DNA of 60,455 bases from Amycolatopsis acidicola (lineage in GTDB: Bacteria > Actinomycetota > Actinomycetes > Mycobacteriales > Pseudonocardiaceae), in assembly GCF_007713735.2 (NCBI RefSeq), contig NZ_VMNW02000052.1:1-60455 (forward strand). The letters are read 5' to 3'. Of this stretch, positions 40,156 to 50,345 are shown one piece after another (position 1 is the stretch's first letter; each line of letters opens with the position of its first letter). The translations under genes and the position numbers were made by a program. The notes below the pieces were generated by a model. The model saw only the letters and a program-made list of their open reading frames with translations, did not search any database and had not been told where the DNA came from.

Positions 40156-40813
40156 TGAGTGCCGTAGCGGGCCTTTCGGGTCGACGCCGGGGGAGCGGCG
40201 CGGACGGCCGACCGGATCGGCGGCGAGCCCCTGCCGCTCGACCTGAGCGAAACCGCGGCCCTGGCCGGGCGGGAGTTCGACGCCGGCATCCTGGTCAACA
40301 ACGCCGGGATCCAGCATGTCGCCCCCCTCGAACACTTCGAGGCCGAACGGTTCGCCTTCATGCTGCGGTTGATGCTGGAGGCGCCGTTCCTGCTGAGTCG
40401 TGCCGTAATCCCGCGGATGTATGAGCGCGGGTGGGGCGGATCGTGCACGTTTGGAGCATCCACGGGTTGCGGGCAAGCGCTTACAAATCCGCGTACGTCA
40501 GCGCGAAGCATGGTCTCCTGGGGCTCTCGAAGGTCATCGCGCTGGAAGGCCCCGCCAAGGGGGCACGAGCAACTGCGTGTGCCCCGGCTACGTACGAACC
40601 CCGCTGGTCGAAAAGCAGTTGGCCGACCAAGCCGCGGTCCACGGCGTGAGCCGCGAGGAGGTCATGTCGGACGTCCTCCTGGCCCGGACGGCCGTGAAGC
40701 GCCTGATCGACCCAGCCGAGGTCGCCGGCGCGGTGGCGTTCCTCTGCTCGCCCGCAGCTCTCTCCGTCTCCGGCACGGAACTACTCCTGGACGGCGGCTG
40801 GAGCGCCTCGTAA
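40152..40813 (+). pseudogene. Degraded SDR dehydrogenase gene
   Basis: The sequence encodes SDR pieces in three frames: about 40185-40436 gives TADRIGGEPLPLDLSETAAL and then ILVNNAGIQHVAPLEHFEAE; about 40431-40570 gives GRIVHVWSIHGLRASAYKSA and then YVSAKHGLLGLSKVIALEGP; about 40575-40813 gives NCVCPGYVRTPLVEKQLADQ and ends in LLLDGGWSAS. The N-terminal coenzyme loop is missing, and two frameshifts break the rest. The parent was a 3-hydroxybutyrate dehydrogenase-like SDR. It directly follows the dioxygenase and was presumably part of that operon. Confidence 0.8.
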
Positions 40814-40901
40814 CGGCGGCTGGCCCCCGAGCCCCGCCGGTTCGGGGTTTGTGCGGCTTCTGGCCGGTCCGCGGTGAAGAGTCACCCGGAGGACATGAGA
40901 T

Positions 40902-40945
40902 CGGCCCCTCGTCCTGCTCATGCAGGCGTGGGGCCGTTTGTCTTT
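40902..40945 (+). terminator. Terminator at end of the ring-cleavage operon
   Basis: CGGCCCC (40902-40908) pairs with GGGGCCG (40930-40936), with an inner stem CCTGC/GCAGG around TCAT, followed by TTTGTCTTT. It can stop plus-strand transcripts, and its reverse lies downstream of the minus-strand tRNA gene. Confidence 0.75.
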
Positions 40946-40956
40946 GGTAAAGGGAG

Positions 40957-41030
40957 TGCCCCCGGTGAGATTCGAACTCACACTGGACGGGTTTTGAATC
41001 CGTTGCCTCTGCCAGTTGGGCTACGGGGGC
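40957..41030 (-). tRNA. tRNA with CAA anticodon (Leu-type) but class I shape
   Basis: Read on the minus strand from 41030, the acceptor arm GCCCCCG pairs fully with CGGGGGC, the T arm is GTGAG/CTCAC around TTCGAAT, the D loop has GG, and the anticodon loop is TTCAAAA, giving CAA. Length is 74 bases, and no CCA is encoded. Two weak points are the 31-39 A-C mismatch and a D-stem mismatch. The variable loop has only five bases, whereas tRNA-Leu normally has a long variable arm. The decoding identity is therefore uncertain. Confidence 0.75.
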
Positions 41031-41119
41031 GACGCGGGCAGACTTTACGCGTACCCTCGGCGACCGGGCGCGGCGGGGTAGCCCTGCGTGACGGTCGCTT
41101 ACACCGTACGGACCGTTTA

Positions 41120-41131
41120 CACCACGTGGTG
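41120..41131. promoter_or_regulatory. Perfect palindrome upstream of pdtaR
   Basis: CACCACGTGGTG is a perfect 12-bp palindrome 96 bases upstream of the pdtaR start. It is in the intergenic stretch 41031-41226 and may be an operator; no protein can be assigned. Confidence 0.45.
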
Positions 41132-41226
41132 AACACCATCTCACGAACTGGATCGTTCCCGGTAGGCTGATGTCCTGCGGTACGCCGCGTAGTTACCCAT
41201 TCCGTCGAGCACGCAGGAGGACCCCG

Positions 41227-41844
41227 GTGACCGAACAGGCTGCCGAGGCAAGCGGTGTCGCCACCGAGCCGCAGCGTCGAGTGCTCGTCGCCGAAGACGA
41301 AGCACTGATCCGGCTTGACCTCGTCGAGATGTTGCGCGAAGAGGGATACCAGGTGGTGGGCGAGGCAGGCGACGGCGAAGAGGCCATCAAGCTCGCTGCC
41401 GAGCTGAGGCCGGATCTGGTGATCCTGGACGTCAAGATGCCCAAGCTGGACGGTATCGAGGCGGCCTCGAAGATCACCGGCGACCGGGTCGCGCCCGTCG
41501 TCATCCTGACCGCGTTCAGCCAGCGTGACCTGGTCGAACGTGCCCGTGACGCGGGCACCATGGCCTACCTGGTCAAGCCGTTCGCCAAGCGGGACCTCGT
41601 CCCGGCGATCGAGCTGGCGATCAGCCGCTTCAGCGAGCTGCAGGCGCTGGAGGCGGAGGTCGCGGGGCTGACCGACCGGCTGGAGACCCGCAAGATCATC
41701 GACCGGGCCAAGGGGCTGCTGATGAGCCGGCAGGGGCTGTCCGAACCGGACGCCTTCCGCTGGATCCAGCGCACCGCGATGGACCGGCGCACCACGATGA
41801 AAGCGGTCGCCGAAGCTGTGGTGGAAAGCATCGGCTCACACTGA
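41227..41844 (+). CDS. pdtaR: ANTAR-domain response regulator
   Basis: A 205-residue two-domain regulator. The receiver domain (about 18-135) has D24/E25, phosphoacceptor D68 in VILDVKMP and the VKPF lysine; the C-terminal ANTAR domain (about 140-200) has KIIDRAKGLLMSRQGLSEPD followed by AFRWIQRTAMDRRT. ANTAR proteins bind paired-hairpin RNA and cause antitermination. The start is GTG at 41227 after AGGAGGACC. The partner histidine kinase is not in this window. A strong hairpin follows at 41886, and the liv operon begins 242 bases downstream. Confidence 0.93.
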   Translation: MTEQAAEASGVATEPQRRVLVAEDEALIRLDLVEMLREEGYQVVGEAGDGEEAIKLAAELRPDLVILDVKMPKLDGIEAASKITGDRVAPVVILTAFSQRDLVERARDAGTMAYLVKPFAKRDLVPAIELAISRFSELQALEAEVAGLTDRLETRKIIDRAKGLLMSRQGLSEPDAFRWIQRTAMDRRTTMKAVAEAVVESIGSH

Positions 41845-41885
41845 GCCGGTAACCCGCTCGGATGAGCGGGGATCACCGATTGTCG

Positions 41886-41918
41886 ACACCCGGTTGTTTC
41901 ATTGAGACAACCGGGTGT
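41886..41918 (+). terminator. Strong hairpin after pdtaR
   Basis: ACACCCGGTTGT (41886-41897) and ACAACCGGGTGT (41907-41918) form a perfect 12-bp stem, and the TTC/GAG bases in the loop can extend it. There is no T-run. It either ends pdtaR transcription or forms part of a leader structure for the liv operon. A weak promoter-like pair TTGCTC (41936-41941) and TACAAC (41960-41965) follows it. Confidence 0.6.
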
Positions 41919-42086
41919 TAATCGTCGATAAACGTTTGCTCTAACCGTCACGATGTGGATACAACACCGGCGGTAACGCTGTGCAGCGCCACTCCGGAAG
42001 GCTACGTTTCGCTCCCAGTCAGGTCCCTGTGAAGAACCAGGGGCCACGGCCGCCCACCAGGCGGCCCAGGGCAATGGGAGGAACGA

Positions 42087-43289
42087 GTGGCAAGAGCACG
42101 ACTCACGGGAGTCATCGTGCTGGCGGCCGCGGCTGCGCTCGCGCTGGGCGCGTGCTCCGCGCGCGATCAGGGAAGCTCGTCGGGCAGCAACACCGGTTCC
42201 GCCGCGGCGCCTTCGCAGGCCGCGAACGCGGCGAACCCCGCGGGCGACGGTAAGGCCGTCTGCTCGGGCGTCTCGCTCGCGTACGCCGGCACCATCAACG
42301 GCGCCAGCGCCGCGCTCGGCCAGAACATCCTGCGCGGTGCCGACCTGGCGGTGAAGCAGCACAACCAGGCCAACCCCGGCTGCCAGGTGACGCTCAAGCA
42401 GTTCGACACCCAGGGCAAACCCGACCAGGCGCCCGGCATCGTGACCCAGGTGATCAGCGAGGCCGACATCATCGGCGTCGTGGGCCTGCCCTTCTCCGGC
42501 GAGTCCAAGGCGGCCGGCAACCTGTTCAACCAGGCCGGCCTGGTCACCATCTCGCCGTCGGCGACCAACCCGGCGCTGTCCACCAACGGCTGGAAGACGT
42601 TCTTCCGCGGCATGGGCAACGACTCGGTGCAGGGCCCCGCGGCCGCGAAGTTCATCACCGACACGCTCAAGGCCAACAAGGTCTGCGTCATCGAGGACGA
42701 CTCCGACTACGGCACCGGCCTCGCCGCGCAGATCACCCAGGCGCTCGGCGCCAAGGCCAGCTGCCAGGACAAGGTGAAGACCGGCCAGACCGACTTCTCC
42801 GCCGTGGTCAACAAGATCTCGACCGAGAACCCGGACGTGGTCTTCTACTCGGGCTACTACCCCGAAGCGGGGCCGTTCGCCCAGCAGCTCAACGACAAGG
42901 GCGTCACGGCGAAGTTCGTCGGCCCGGACGGCGTGAAGGACCCCGAGTTCGTCAAGGGCGCGGGCGCCGGCGCGAGCAACGCCTACTTCACCTGCCCGTG
43001 CGTCCCGGAGGACAACTTCAAGGACTTCACCGCCGCGTTCAAGCAGATCGAGGGCGCCGACCCCGGCACGTACTCGCCCGAGGGCTACGACGTCACCACG
43101 ATCATGCTCAAGGGCATCGACTCGGGCGTGAAGGACCGGGCGGGCCTGCTGGACTTCGTCAAGAACTACGACGGCCAGGGCCTGACGAAGCACTTCAAGT
43201 GGAACGCGCAGGGCGAACTGTCCGACACGCCGGTCTGGAGCTACCGCGTCGAAGGCGGGAAGATCGTCAACAACGGCCAGATCAGCTGA
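42087..43289 (+). CDS. livK: Branched-chain amino acid ABC transporter, substrate-binding lipoprotein
   Basis: A 400-residue periplasmic-binding-type lipoprotein. The signal peptide has a positively charged start and a hydrophobic core ending in the lipobox LALGAC with the acylated Cys at 23; a Ser/Gly/Ala-rich linker follows. The mature domain is of the LivJ/LivK amino-acid type (VSLAYAGTINGASAALGQNI, then KPDQAPGIVTQVISEADIIG). It would capture branched-chain amino acids or similar ligands outside the membrane. GTG at 42087 is preceded by GGGAGGAAC. A hairpin in the 79-base gap to livH may raise its level over the permeases. Confidence 0.9.
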   Translation: MARARLTGVIVLAAAAALALGACSARDQGSSSGSNTGSAAAPSQAANAANPAGDGKAVCSGVSLAYAGTINGASAALGQNILRGADLAVKQHNQANPGCQVTLKQFDTQGKPDQAPGIVTQVISEADIIGVVGLPFSGESKAAGNLFNQAGLVTISPSATNPALSTNGWKTFFRGMGNDSVQGPAAAKFITDTLKANKVCVIEDDSDYGTGLAAQITQALGAKASCQDKVKTGQTDFSAVVNKISTENPDVVFYSGYYPEAGPFAQQLNDKGVTAKFVGPDGVKDPEFVKGAGAGASNAYFTCPCVPEDNFKDFTAAFKQIEGADPGTYSPEGYDVTTIMLKGIDSGVKDRAGLLDFVKNYDGQGLTKHFKWNAQGELSDTPVWSYRVEGGKIVNNGQIS

Positions 43290-43304
43290 AAACCGACCGA
43301 GACA

Positions 43305-43341
43305 CGGGCATGCACACGGCCGACCGCCGTGTGCATGCCCG
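43305..43341 (+). promoter_or_regulatory. Intercistronic hairpin between livK and livH
   Basis: CGGGCATGCACACGG (43305-43319) and CCGTGTGCATGCCCG (43327-43341) form a perfect 15-bp stem with a 7-nt loop. It lacks a T-run. Its position after the binding-protein gene suggests mRNA stabilisation or partial termination that gives excess binding protein. Confidence 0.7.
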
Positions 43342-43368
43342 CTCCGTACCCGGGAATAGAGTGAACCC

Positions 43369-44372
43369 TTGAACCCCGCGATGACCGCTTCCCTCGTCCA
43401 CACCCAGACCTGGATCCAGTTCGACGTCCACGGCCTGGCGCAGCAGTTCTGGAACAACACCGTGGACGGCCTGGCGCAGGGCGGCATCTACGCCCTGATC
43501 GCGCTCGGCTACACGCTCGTCTACGGCGTGCTCAAACTGATCAACTTCGCCCACTCCGAGGTGTTCGTGGTGGGCGCCTTCGCCACCTGGATCACCTTCT
43601 ACCTCTTGGGTTTCCGCACCGGCGCGACCCCGGACCTCTCGGTGGTCGAGACCATCGGCTTCCTCGCGATCGCCTGCATCGCCGCGATGGCGGTGTCCGG
43701 CGCGACCGCGGTGGCGCTCGAACGCATCGCGTATCGCCCGCTGCGCAACAGGAACGCGCCCCGGCTGGTCTTCCTGATCACCGCGATCGGCGCCTCGTTC
43801 GCCATCCAGCAGACCCTGAAGCTGATCTTCGGGCTCAACCAGCAGCCGCAGATCCGCCTGCTGCAGCCGGAACCGCTGTTCCGGCTCTTCGGCGCGTCGG
43901 TGACCAACATCCACATCATCCTCGTGGTCGCCGCCGTCGTGCTCTGGTACGTCGCCGACTACTTCGTCAACCGGACCCGCCTCGGCCGCGGGATCCGCGC
44001 CGTGGCACAGGATCCCGACACCGCGACGCTGATGGGCGTGAACAAGGAACGCGTCATCATCGTGACGTTCCTCGTCGGCGGCCTGCTCGCCGGCGCGGCC
44101 GCGATGTTCTACATGATGCGCATCCCGCAGGGCGCCATCTACAACGGCGGTTTCCTGCTCGGCATCAAGGCGTTCACCGCCGCCGTGCTCGGCGGCATCG
44201 GCAACCTGCGGGGCGCGCTGCTGGGCGGGCTGATCCTCGGCCTCGTCGAGAACTACGGCCAGTCGCTGTTCGGCGGCGGCTGGAAGGACGTGGTCGCGTT
44301 CGTGGTGCTGGTGATCGTGCTGATGTTCCGCCCGACCGGCATCCTCGGCGAGTCACTCGGGAAGGCGCGGGT

Positions 44373-44376
<4 letters not shown>
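43369..44376 (+). CDS. livH: Branched-chain amino acid ABC transporter permease LivH
   Basis: A 335-residue inner-membrane permease with about eight to ten segments. The conserved GLAQGGIYALIALGYTLVYG near residue 30 and the EAA-like loop GRGIRAVAQDPDTATLMGVN near 205 define the LivH family. TTG at 43369 or ATG at 43381 may be the start. The last codon overlaps livM (ATGA). Confidence 0.92.
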
Positions 44377-45442
<1,066 letters not shown>

Positions 45443-45446
<4 letters not shown>

Positions 45447-46357
45447 CGAACCCGGAAGAAGAACCCCTCGAAGGCGGCATCGTCGCCGAAGTCGCGCACA
45501 TGACCGCGGAACAGCGCGCCGAGCACGACGCGGAAGTCGCCGAAGCCGTCGCGCCCGGCCGCGAGATCCAGGTCGAGATCGGCGAGACCCTGCTGGAACT
45601 GCGGGACGTCACGCTGAAGTTCGGCGGCCTCACGGCGCTGGATTCGGTGTCGTTCGGCATCCGGCGCGGCGAGATCCTGGGCCTCATCGGCCCGAACGGG
45701 GCGGGCAAGACGACCTGCTTCAACGCGATGACCGGGGTCTACCGGCCCACCTCGGGCAAGGTGCTGCTGGAGGGCAAGCCGATCGGCAAGGCGGCCCGGC
45801 ACAAGATCACCCAGCGCGGGATCGCCCGCACGTTCCAGAACATCCGGCTCTTCGGCGAGATGACGGCGCTGGAGAACGTGGTGGTCGGCGCGGACGCGCG
45901 GCACAAGACGAGCGTGCTGGGCGCGCTGATGCGCCTTCCCCGCCACCAGAAGGAGGAGTGGGAGGCGGTCGAGCGCGCGATGGCGCTGCTGGAGTTCGTC
46001 GGGATCGCCGACCGCGCCGCGGACAAGGCGAAGAACCTGCCGTACGGCTACCAGCGGCGGCTGGAGATCGCGCGGGCGCTGGCCACCGAGCCGAAGCTGC
46101 TCTGCCTCGACGAGCCGGCGGCCGGGTTCAACCCCGCCGAAAAGGAAGGGCTCATGGAGCTGATCCGCAAGATCCGCTCCGACGGGTACACGGTGCTGCT
46201 GATCGAGCACGACATGCGGCTGGTCATGGGCGTGACGGACCGGATCGTGGTGCTCGAGTTCGGCAAGAAGATCGCCGACGGCGTCCCGGCCGAGATCCGG
46301 GAGAACCCGGCGGTGATCGCCGCGTACCTGGGGGTGGGTGAAGATGACGCTGCTTGA
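45443..46357 (+). CDS. livG: Branched-chain amino acid ABC transporter ATPase LivG
   Basis: A 304-residue ATP-binding subunit. Walker A is GPNGAGKTT, the signature region LPYGYQRRLEIARAL and Walker B LLCLDEPAAGFNPAE; the LivG-specific insert HKTSVLGALMRLP is present. The first 50 residues form an acidic extension, MTNPEEEPLEGGIVAEVAHM onward, that is unusual for LivG and may modulate assembly. It overlaps livF by 14 bases. Confidence 0.92.
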
Positions 46358-47057
46358 GCTGGCCGGGGTTTCGGTGCACTACGGCCGGATCCAGGCCGTG
46401 TCGGAGCTGTCGATCTCGGTGGATGAGGGCGAGATCGTCGCCCTCATCGGGGCCAACGGCGCGGGCAAGTCCACGACGATGCGCGCGATCTCCGGCATCC
46501 GGCCGCTCTCGGGCGGCCGGATCAGTTTCGCCGGCGAGGACATCACCAAGCTGCGCGCGGACCTGCGCGTGGTGCGCGGGATTTCGCAGGTGCCCGAAGG
46601 CCGCGGCGTGTTCCCCGGGATGACGGTGGCCGAGAACCTCGACATGGGCGCGTACGCGCGCAAGGACCGCAAGAACCTCCCGGCCGATCTGGAGCGCGTG
46701 TACGAGCTGTTCCCGCGGCTGAAGGAACGGCGGACCCAGGCCGGCGGCACACTTTCGGGTGGAGAACAGCAGATGCTGGCGATCGGCCGCGCGCTGATGG
46801 CCAAGCCGAAACTGCTGCTGCTGGACGAACCGTCGATGGGGCTCGCGCCGCAGTTCATCGCGCAGATCTTCCGCATCATCACGGAGATCAACCAGCAGGG
46901 CACCACGGTGCTGCTGGTCGAGCAGAACGCGCAGCAGGCGCTTTCCCGCGCCCACCGCGCGTACGTGCTGGAGACCGGGCAGATCACCAAAACGGGCGCG
47001 GGCAGGGATCTGCTCGCGGACCCGTCGATCAAGGAGGCGTACCTCGGCGTCGCCTGA
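46344..47057 (+). CDS. livF: Branched-chain amino acid ABC transporter ATPase LivF
   Basis: A 237-residue ATP-binding subunit with Walker A GANGAGKST, signature LSGGEQQMLAIGRAL and Walker B LLLLDEPSMGLAP, and the family end VLETGQITKTG. I use the ATG at 46344; a GTG at 46338 is two codons earlier. It is the last gene before the terminator at 47068. Confidence 0.92.
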   Translation: MTLLELAGVSVHYGRIQAVSELSISVDEGEIVALIGANGAGKSTTMRAISGIRPLSGGRISFAGEDITKLRADLRVVRGISQVPEGRGVFPGMTVAENLDMGAYARKDRKNLPADLERVYELFPRLKERRTQAGGTLSGGEQQMLAIGRALMAKPKLLLLDEPSMGLAPQFIAQIFRIITEINQQGTTVLLVEQNAQQALSRAHRAYVLETGQITKTGAGRDLLADPSIKEAYLGVA

Positions 47058-47067
47058 GCCGCGCGCG

Positions 47068-47101
47068 AAAAGGCCCCCGCTCGCGAGAGCGGGGGCCTTT
47101 T
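47068..47101 (+). terminator. Intrinsic terminator of the liv operon
   Basis: AAAAGGCCCCCGCTC (47068-47082), loop GCGA, and GAGCGGGGGCCTTTT (47087-47101) form a 15-bp stem with A-run and T-run on both sides, so it works in both directions: for livF and for the convergent thioesterase gene ending at 47112. Confidence 0.95.
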
Positions 47102-47111
47102 CCTTGGTACG

Positions 47112-47549
47112 TCAGGCTTCCGGCCGGTCCCGCACGATGCAGGACAGCCGCGCCGTGCAGGTGCGCTTGCCCCTGTCGTCGGTCAGCACGATCTCCGTGG
47201 TGATGGTGCCGCGCCCGACGTGCACGGGAACGGCGGTGCCGGTGACGACGCCGCTGGTGACCCCGCGGTGGTGGGTGCAGGACAGCTCGAAGCCGAGCGT
47301 CATCTTGGCGGCGCCCGCGTTCAGCGCGGCGACGGTCGAACCGAGCGCCTCGGCCAGCACCGCGTTCGCGCCGCCGTGCAGCAGCCCGTACGGCTGCAGG
47401 TTGCCGGCCACCGGCATCGTGCCGACCACCCGCTCCGGCGTCACTTCGACCAGCTCCAGCCCGATCTTGTCGTTGAGCTGCTGGTCGGCGACGGCCGGGT
47501 TGATCCCGGCCAGCTGGTCACGGATCTCTTCCGAGAGGTTTTCGGTCAC
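47112..47549 (-). CDS. PaaI-like hot-dog thioesterase
   Basis: A 145-residue single hot-dog protein with the PaaI/YdiI-type helix GLLHGGANAVLAEALGSTVA near residue 55 and the preceding NLQPYG. Such enzymes hydrolyse small or aromatic acyl-CoA esters in the cytoplasm. The start is GTG at 47549. It is transcribed divergently from polA, with a 62-base gap for both promoters. Confidence 0.87.
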   Translation of the reverse strand: MTENLSEEIRDQLAGINPAVADQQLNDKIGLELVEVTPERVVGTMPVAGNLQPYGLLHGGANAVLAEALGSTVAALNAGAAKMTLGFELSCTHHRGVTSGVVTGTAVPVHVGRGTITTEIVLTDDRGKRTCTARLSCIVRDRPEA

Positions 47550-47611
47550 GCACGGCTCCTATTTCGATACGACAGGCGAGGCTGTCAGACCCTCACCCTA
47601 GACTCGCTCCC

Positions 47612-50344
47612 GTGAGCCCCAGCCAGAAGCAGACAGTAGCGAACACCACAGCGAGCACGGCCCCCGCGGAGCCGCGCCTGCTGCTGATCGACGGCCACTC
47701 GATGGCCTACCGCGCCTTCTTCGCCATCCCGGCGGACAACTTCCGCACCTCCACCGGGCAGGTCACCAACGCGGTGTTCGGGTTCACCTCGATGCTGATC
47801 AACCTGCTGCGCGACGAGCAGCCCACGCACCTCGCGGTCGCGTTCGACGTCTCCCGGCAGACGTTCCGCTCGGAGCGCTACGCCGAGTACAAGGCGGGCC
47901 GCTCGGCCACCCCGGACGATTTCAAGGGGCAGGTCGACCTGGTCAAGGACGTGCTCGCGGTGCTGGGCATCCCGTCGCTGGCGGTGGAGTCGTACGAGGC
48001 GGACGACATCATCGCGACGCTCACCACCGAGGCCGTGCAGGAGGGCTTCGAGGTGCTCATCTGTACCGGTGACAGGGACGCGCTGCAGCTGGTCGGCGAC
48101 ACGGTGACGGTGCTGTACCCGCGCAAGGGCGTCTCCGAGCTGACCAGGTTCGACCCGGCGGCGGTGACGGAGAAGTACGGCCTGAGCCCGCTGCAGTACC
48201 CGGACTTCGCCGCGCTGCGCGGCGACCCGTCGGACAACCTGCCGGGCATTCCCGGCGTCGGCGAGAAGACGGCCACCAAGTGGATCCAGCAGTTCGGCTC
48301 GCTGAACGAGCTGATCGACCGGGTCGACGAGGTCAAGGGCAAGGTCGGGGACGCGCTGCGCGCCCACCTGCAGTCGGTGATGCTGAACAGGCAGCTCACC
48401 GAGCTGGTGCGCGACGTCCCGCTGGAGACCGGCCCGGGTGACCTCGCGCTGCGCCCGTGGGATCGCGAAGCGGTGCACAGGCTCTTCGACGAGCTGGAGT
48501 TCCGCGTCCTGCGGGACAGGCTGTTCGCCACCCTGCAGAGCGCCGAGCCGGAGGCCGACCAGGGCTTCGAGGTCAGCGGCGCTGCGCTGCCGACGGGCGG
48601 GCTCACCGCGTGGCTCGCGGAGCACACCGGGGAGGGCGAGCCGGTCGGGCTTTCCTTCCGCACCACCGGTTCGTCGGTCGCCTCGGACGTGCAGTCCATC
48701 ACCTTCGCCGCGGCCGACGGCCAGGGCGCGTACGTCGATCTGTCCACAATGGACGCCGAGGACGAGAAGGCGCTGACCGCGTGGCTGGCCGACCCGTCGA
48801 TAGCGAAGACGGGGCATTCGCTGAAGGTCGCGCTGCACGGGATCCTGGCCCGCGGCTGGCGGATCGCCGGGCTGAAGATGGACACCGCGCTCGCGGCGTA
48901 CCTCGCGCGGCCGGGGCAGCGCACCTTCGAGCTGGACGACCTCGCGCTGCGCTACCTGCACCGGGAGCTGCGCTCGGACAGCGACGAGGGTGACGGCCAG
49001 CTGTCCCTGCTCGACGGGGACGGGGGCGACCAGAAGCTGGTGAACGGCGAGCTCGTGCGCGCCCGCGCGGTGGCGGAGCTGGCCGTGGCGCTGGAGGAGG
49101 AGCTGGGCAAGCTCGGCGGCAGCAAGCTGCTGGCCGAGATCGAGCTGCCGCTGCTGGAGGTCATCACCGAGGTCGAGGCCGCCGGCGTCGCGGTGGACGT
49201 CGAGCAGCTGACCGACCTGGAGTCGCATTACGCGTCCCGCGTGCGCCAGGCCGAGTCCGACGCGTTCGGGGTCATCGGCAAGCAGATCAACCTCGGCTCG
49301 CCCAAGCAGCTGCAGGTGGTGCTGTTCGAAGAGCTGCAGATGCCGAAGACCAAGCGCACCAAGACCGGCTACACCACCGACGCGGACGCGCTGCAGACGC
49401 TGTACGAGAAGACCGAGCACCCGTTCCTGCAGCATCTGCTGGAGCACCGCGACGCCACCCGGCTCCGGTCCACTGTGGAGGGTCTGATCAAGTCCATCGC
49501 GGACGACGGCCGGATCCACACCACGCTGCACCAGACCATCGCGGCCACCGGGCGGCTCTCGTCGGTGGACCCGAACCTGCAGAACATCCCCATCCGCACC
49601 GACGAAGGCCGCCGCATCCGGGACGCGTTCGTGGTCGGGGCCGGCTACTCCGAGCTGATGACCGCGGACTACAGCCAGATCGAGATGCGGATCATGGCGC
49701 ACCTCTCGGAGGACGCGGCGCTGATCGAGGCCTTCCAGTCCGGGTTCGACTTCCACGCCGCCACCGCCGCGAAGGTGTTCGGCGTCGAGCCGGCGGACGT
49801 CACCGGCGCGCAGCGCGCCAAGATCAAGGCGATGAACTACGGGCTGGCCTACGGCCTGTCCGCGTACGGGTTGTCCAACCAGCTCAGGATCTCCACCGAG
49901 GAGGCCAAGGGGCTGATGGACGACTACTTCGACCGCTTCGGCGGGGTGCGCGACTACCTGCAGAGCATCGTGTCGGTCGCGGCGAAGAGCGGGTACACGG
50001 AGACGATCTTCGGCCGCCGGCGCTACCTGCCCGACCTCAACAGCGACAACCGGCAGCGCCGCGAGATGGCCGAGCGGATGGCGCTCAACGCGCCCATCCA
50101 GGGCAGCGCGGCGGACATCATCAAGGTCGCGATGCTCAACGTGCAGCGCGCGCTGAAGTCCTCGGACGCCTCGAGCAGGCTGCTGCTGCAGGTGCACGAC
50201 GAACTGGTGCTGGAGATCCGCGACGGCGAGCACGAGCAGGTGGAAGCGTTGGTGCGCAAGGAAATGGGCGCCGCGTACGACCTGGCCGTGCCGCTGGAGG
50301 TGTCGGTCGGGTTCGGCCGCTCCTGGAACGACGCGGCGCACTGA
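47612..50344 (+). CDS. polA: DNA polymerase I
   Basis: A 910-residue PolA. The 5' nuclease domain (1 to about 310) shows LLIDGHSMAYRAFFA, YEADDIIATL, TGDRDALQL and the helix-hairpin-helix NLPGIPGVGEKTA. The middle domain (about 330-520) lacks the acidic residues of a working 3'-5' exonuclease. The polymerase domain has motif A TADYSQIEMRIMAH, the O helix KIKAMNYGLAYGLS and motif C LQVHDELVLE. It fills Okazaki gaps and acts in repair. The start is GTG at 47612. Confidence 0.97.
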   Translation: MSPSQKQTVANTTASTAPAEPRLLLIDGHSMAYRAFFAIPADNFRTSTGQVTNAVFGFTSMLINLLRDEQPTHLAVAFDVSRQTFRSERYAEYKAGRSATPDDFKGQVDLVKDVLAVLGIPSLAVESYEADDIIATLTTEAVQEGFEVLICTGDRDALQLVGDTVTVLYPRKGVSELTRFDPAAVTEKYGLSPLQYPDFAALRGDPSDNLPGIPGVGEKTATKWIQQFGSLNELIDRVDEVKGKVGDALRAHLQSVMLNRQLTELVRDVPLETGPGDLALRPWDREAVHRLFDELEFRVLRDRLFATLQSAEPEADQGFEVSGAALPTGGLTAWLAEHTGEGEPVGLSFRTTGSSVASDVQSITFAAADGQGAYVDLSTMDAEDEKALTAWLADPSIAKTGHSLKVALHGILARGWRIAGLKMDTALAAYLARPGQRTFELDDLALRYLHRELRSDSDEGDGQLSLLDGDGGDQKLVNGELVRARAVAELAVALEEELGKLGGSKLLAEIELPLLEVITEVEAAGVAVDVEQLTDLESHYASRVRQAESDAFGVIGKQINLGSPKQLQVVLFEELQMPKTKRTKTGYTTDADALQTLYEKTEHPFLQHLLEHRDATRLRSTVEGLIKSIADDGRIHTTLHQTIAATGRLSSVDPNLQNIPIRTDEGRRIRDAFVVGAGYSELMTADYSQIEMRIMAHLSEDAALIEAFQSGFDFHAATAAKVFGVEPADVTGAQRAKIKAMNYGLAYGLSAYGLSNQLRISTEEAKGLMDDYFDRFGGVRDYLQSIVSVAAKSGYTETIFGRRRYLPDLNSDNRQRREMAERMALNAPIQGSAADIIKVAMLNVQRALKSSDASSRLLLQVHDELVLEIRDGEHEQVEALVRKEMGAAYDLAVPLEVSVGFGRSWNDAAH

Positions 50345-50345
50345 C

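Noticed and set aside
40902..40936. Small RNA gene next to the tRNA
   Set aside because: The nested hairpin plus T-rich tail is adequately explained as a terminator.
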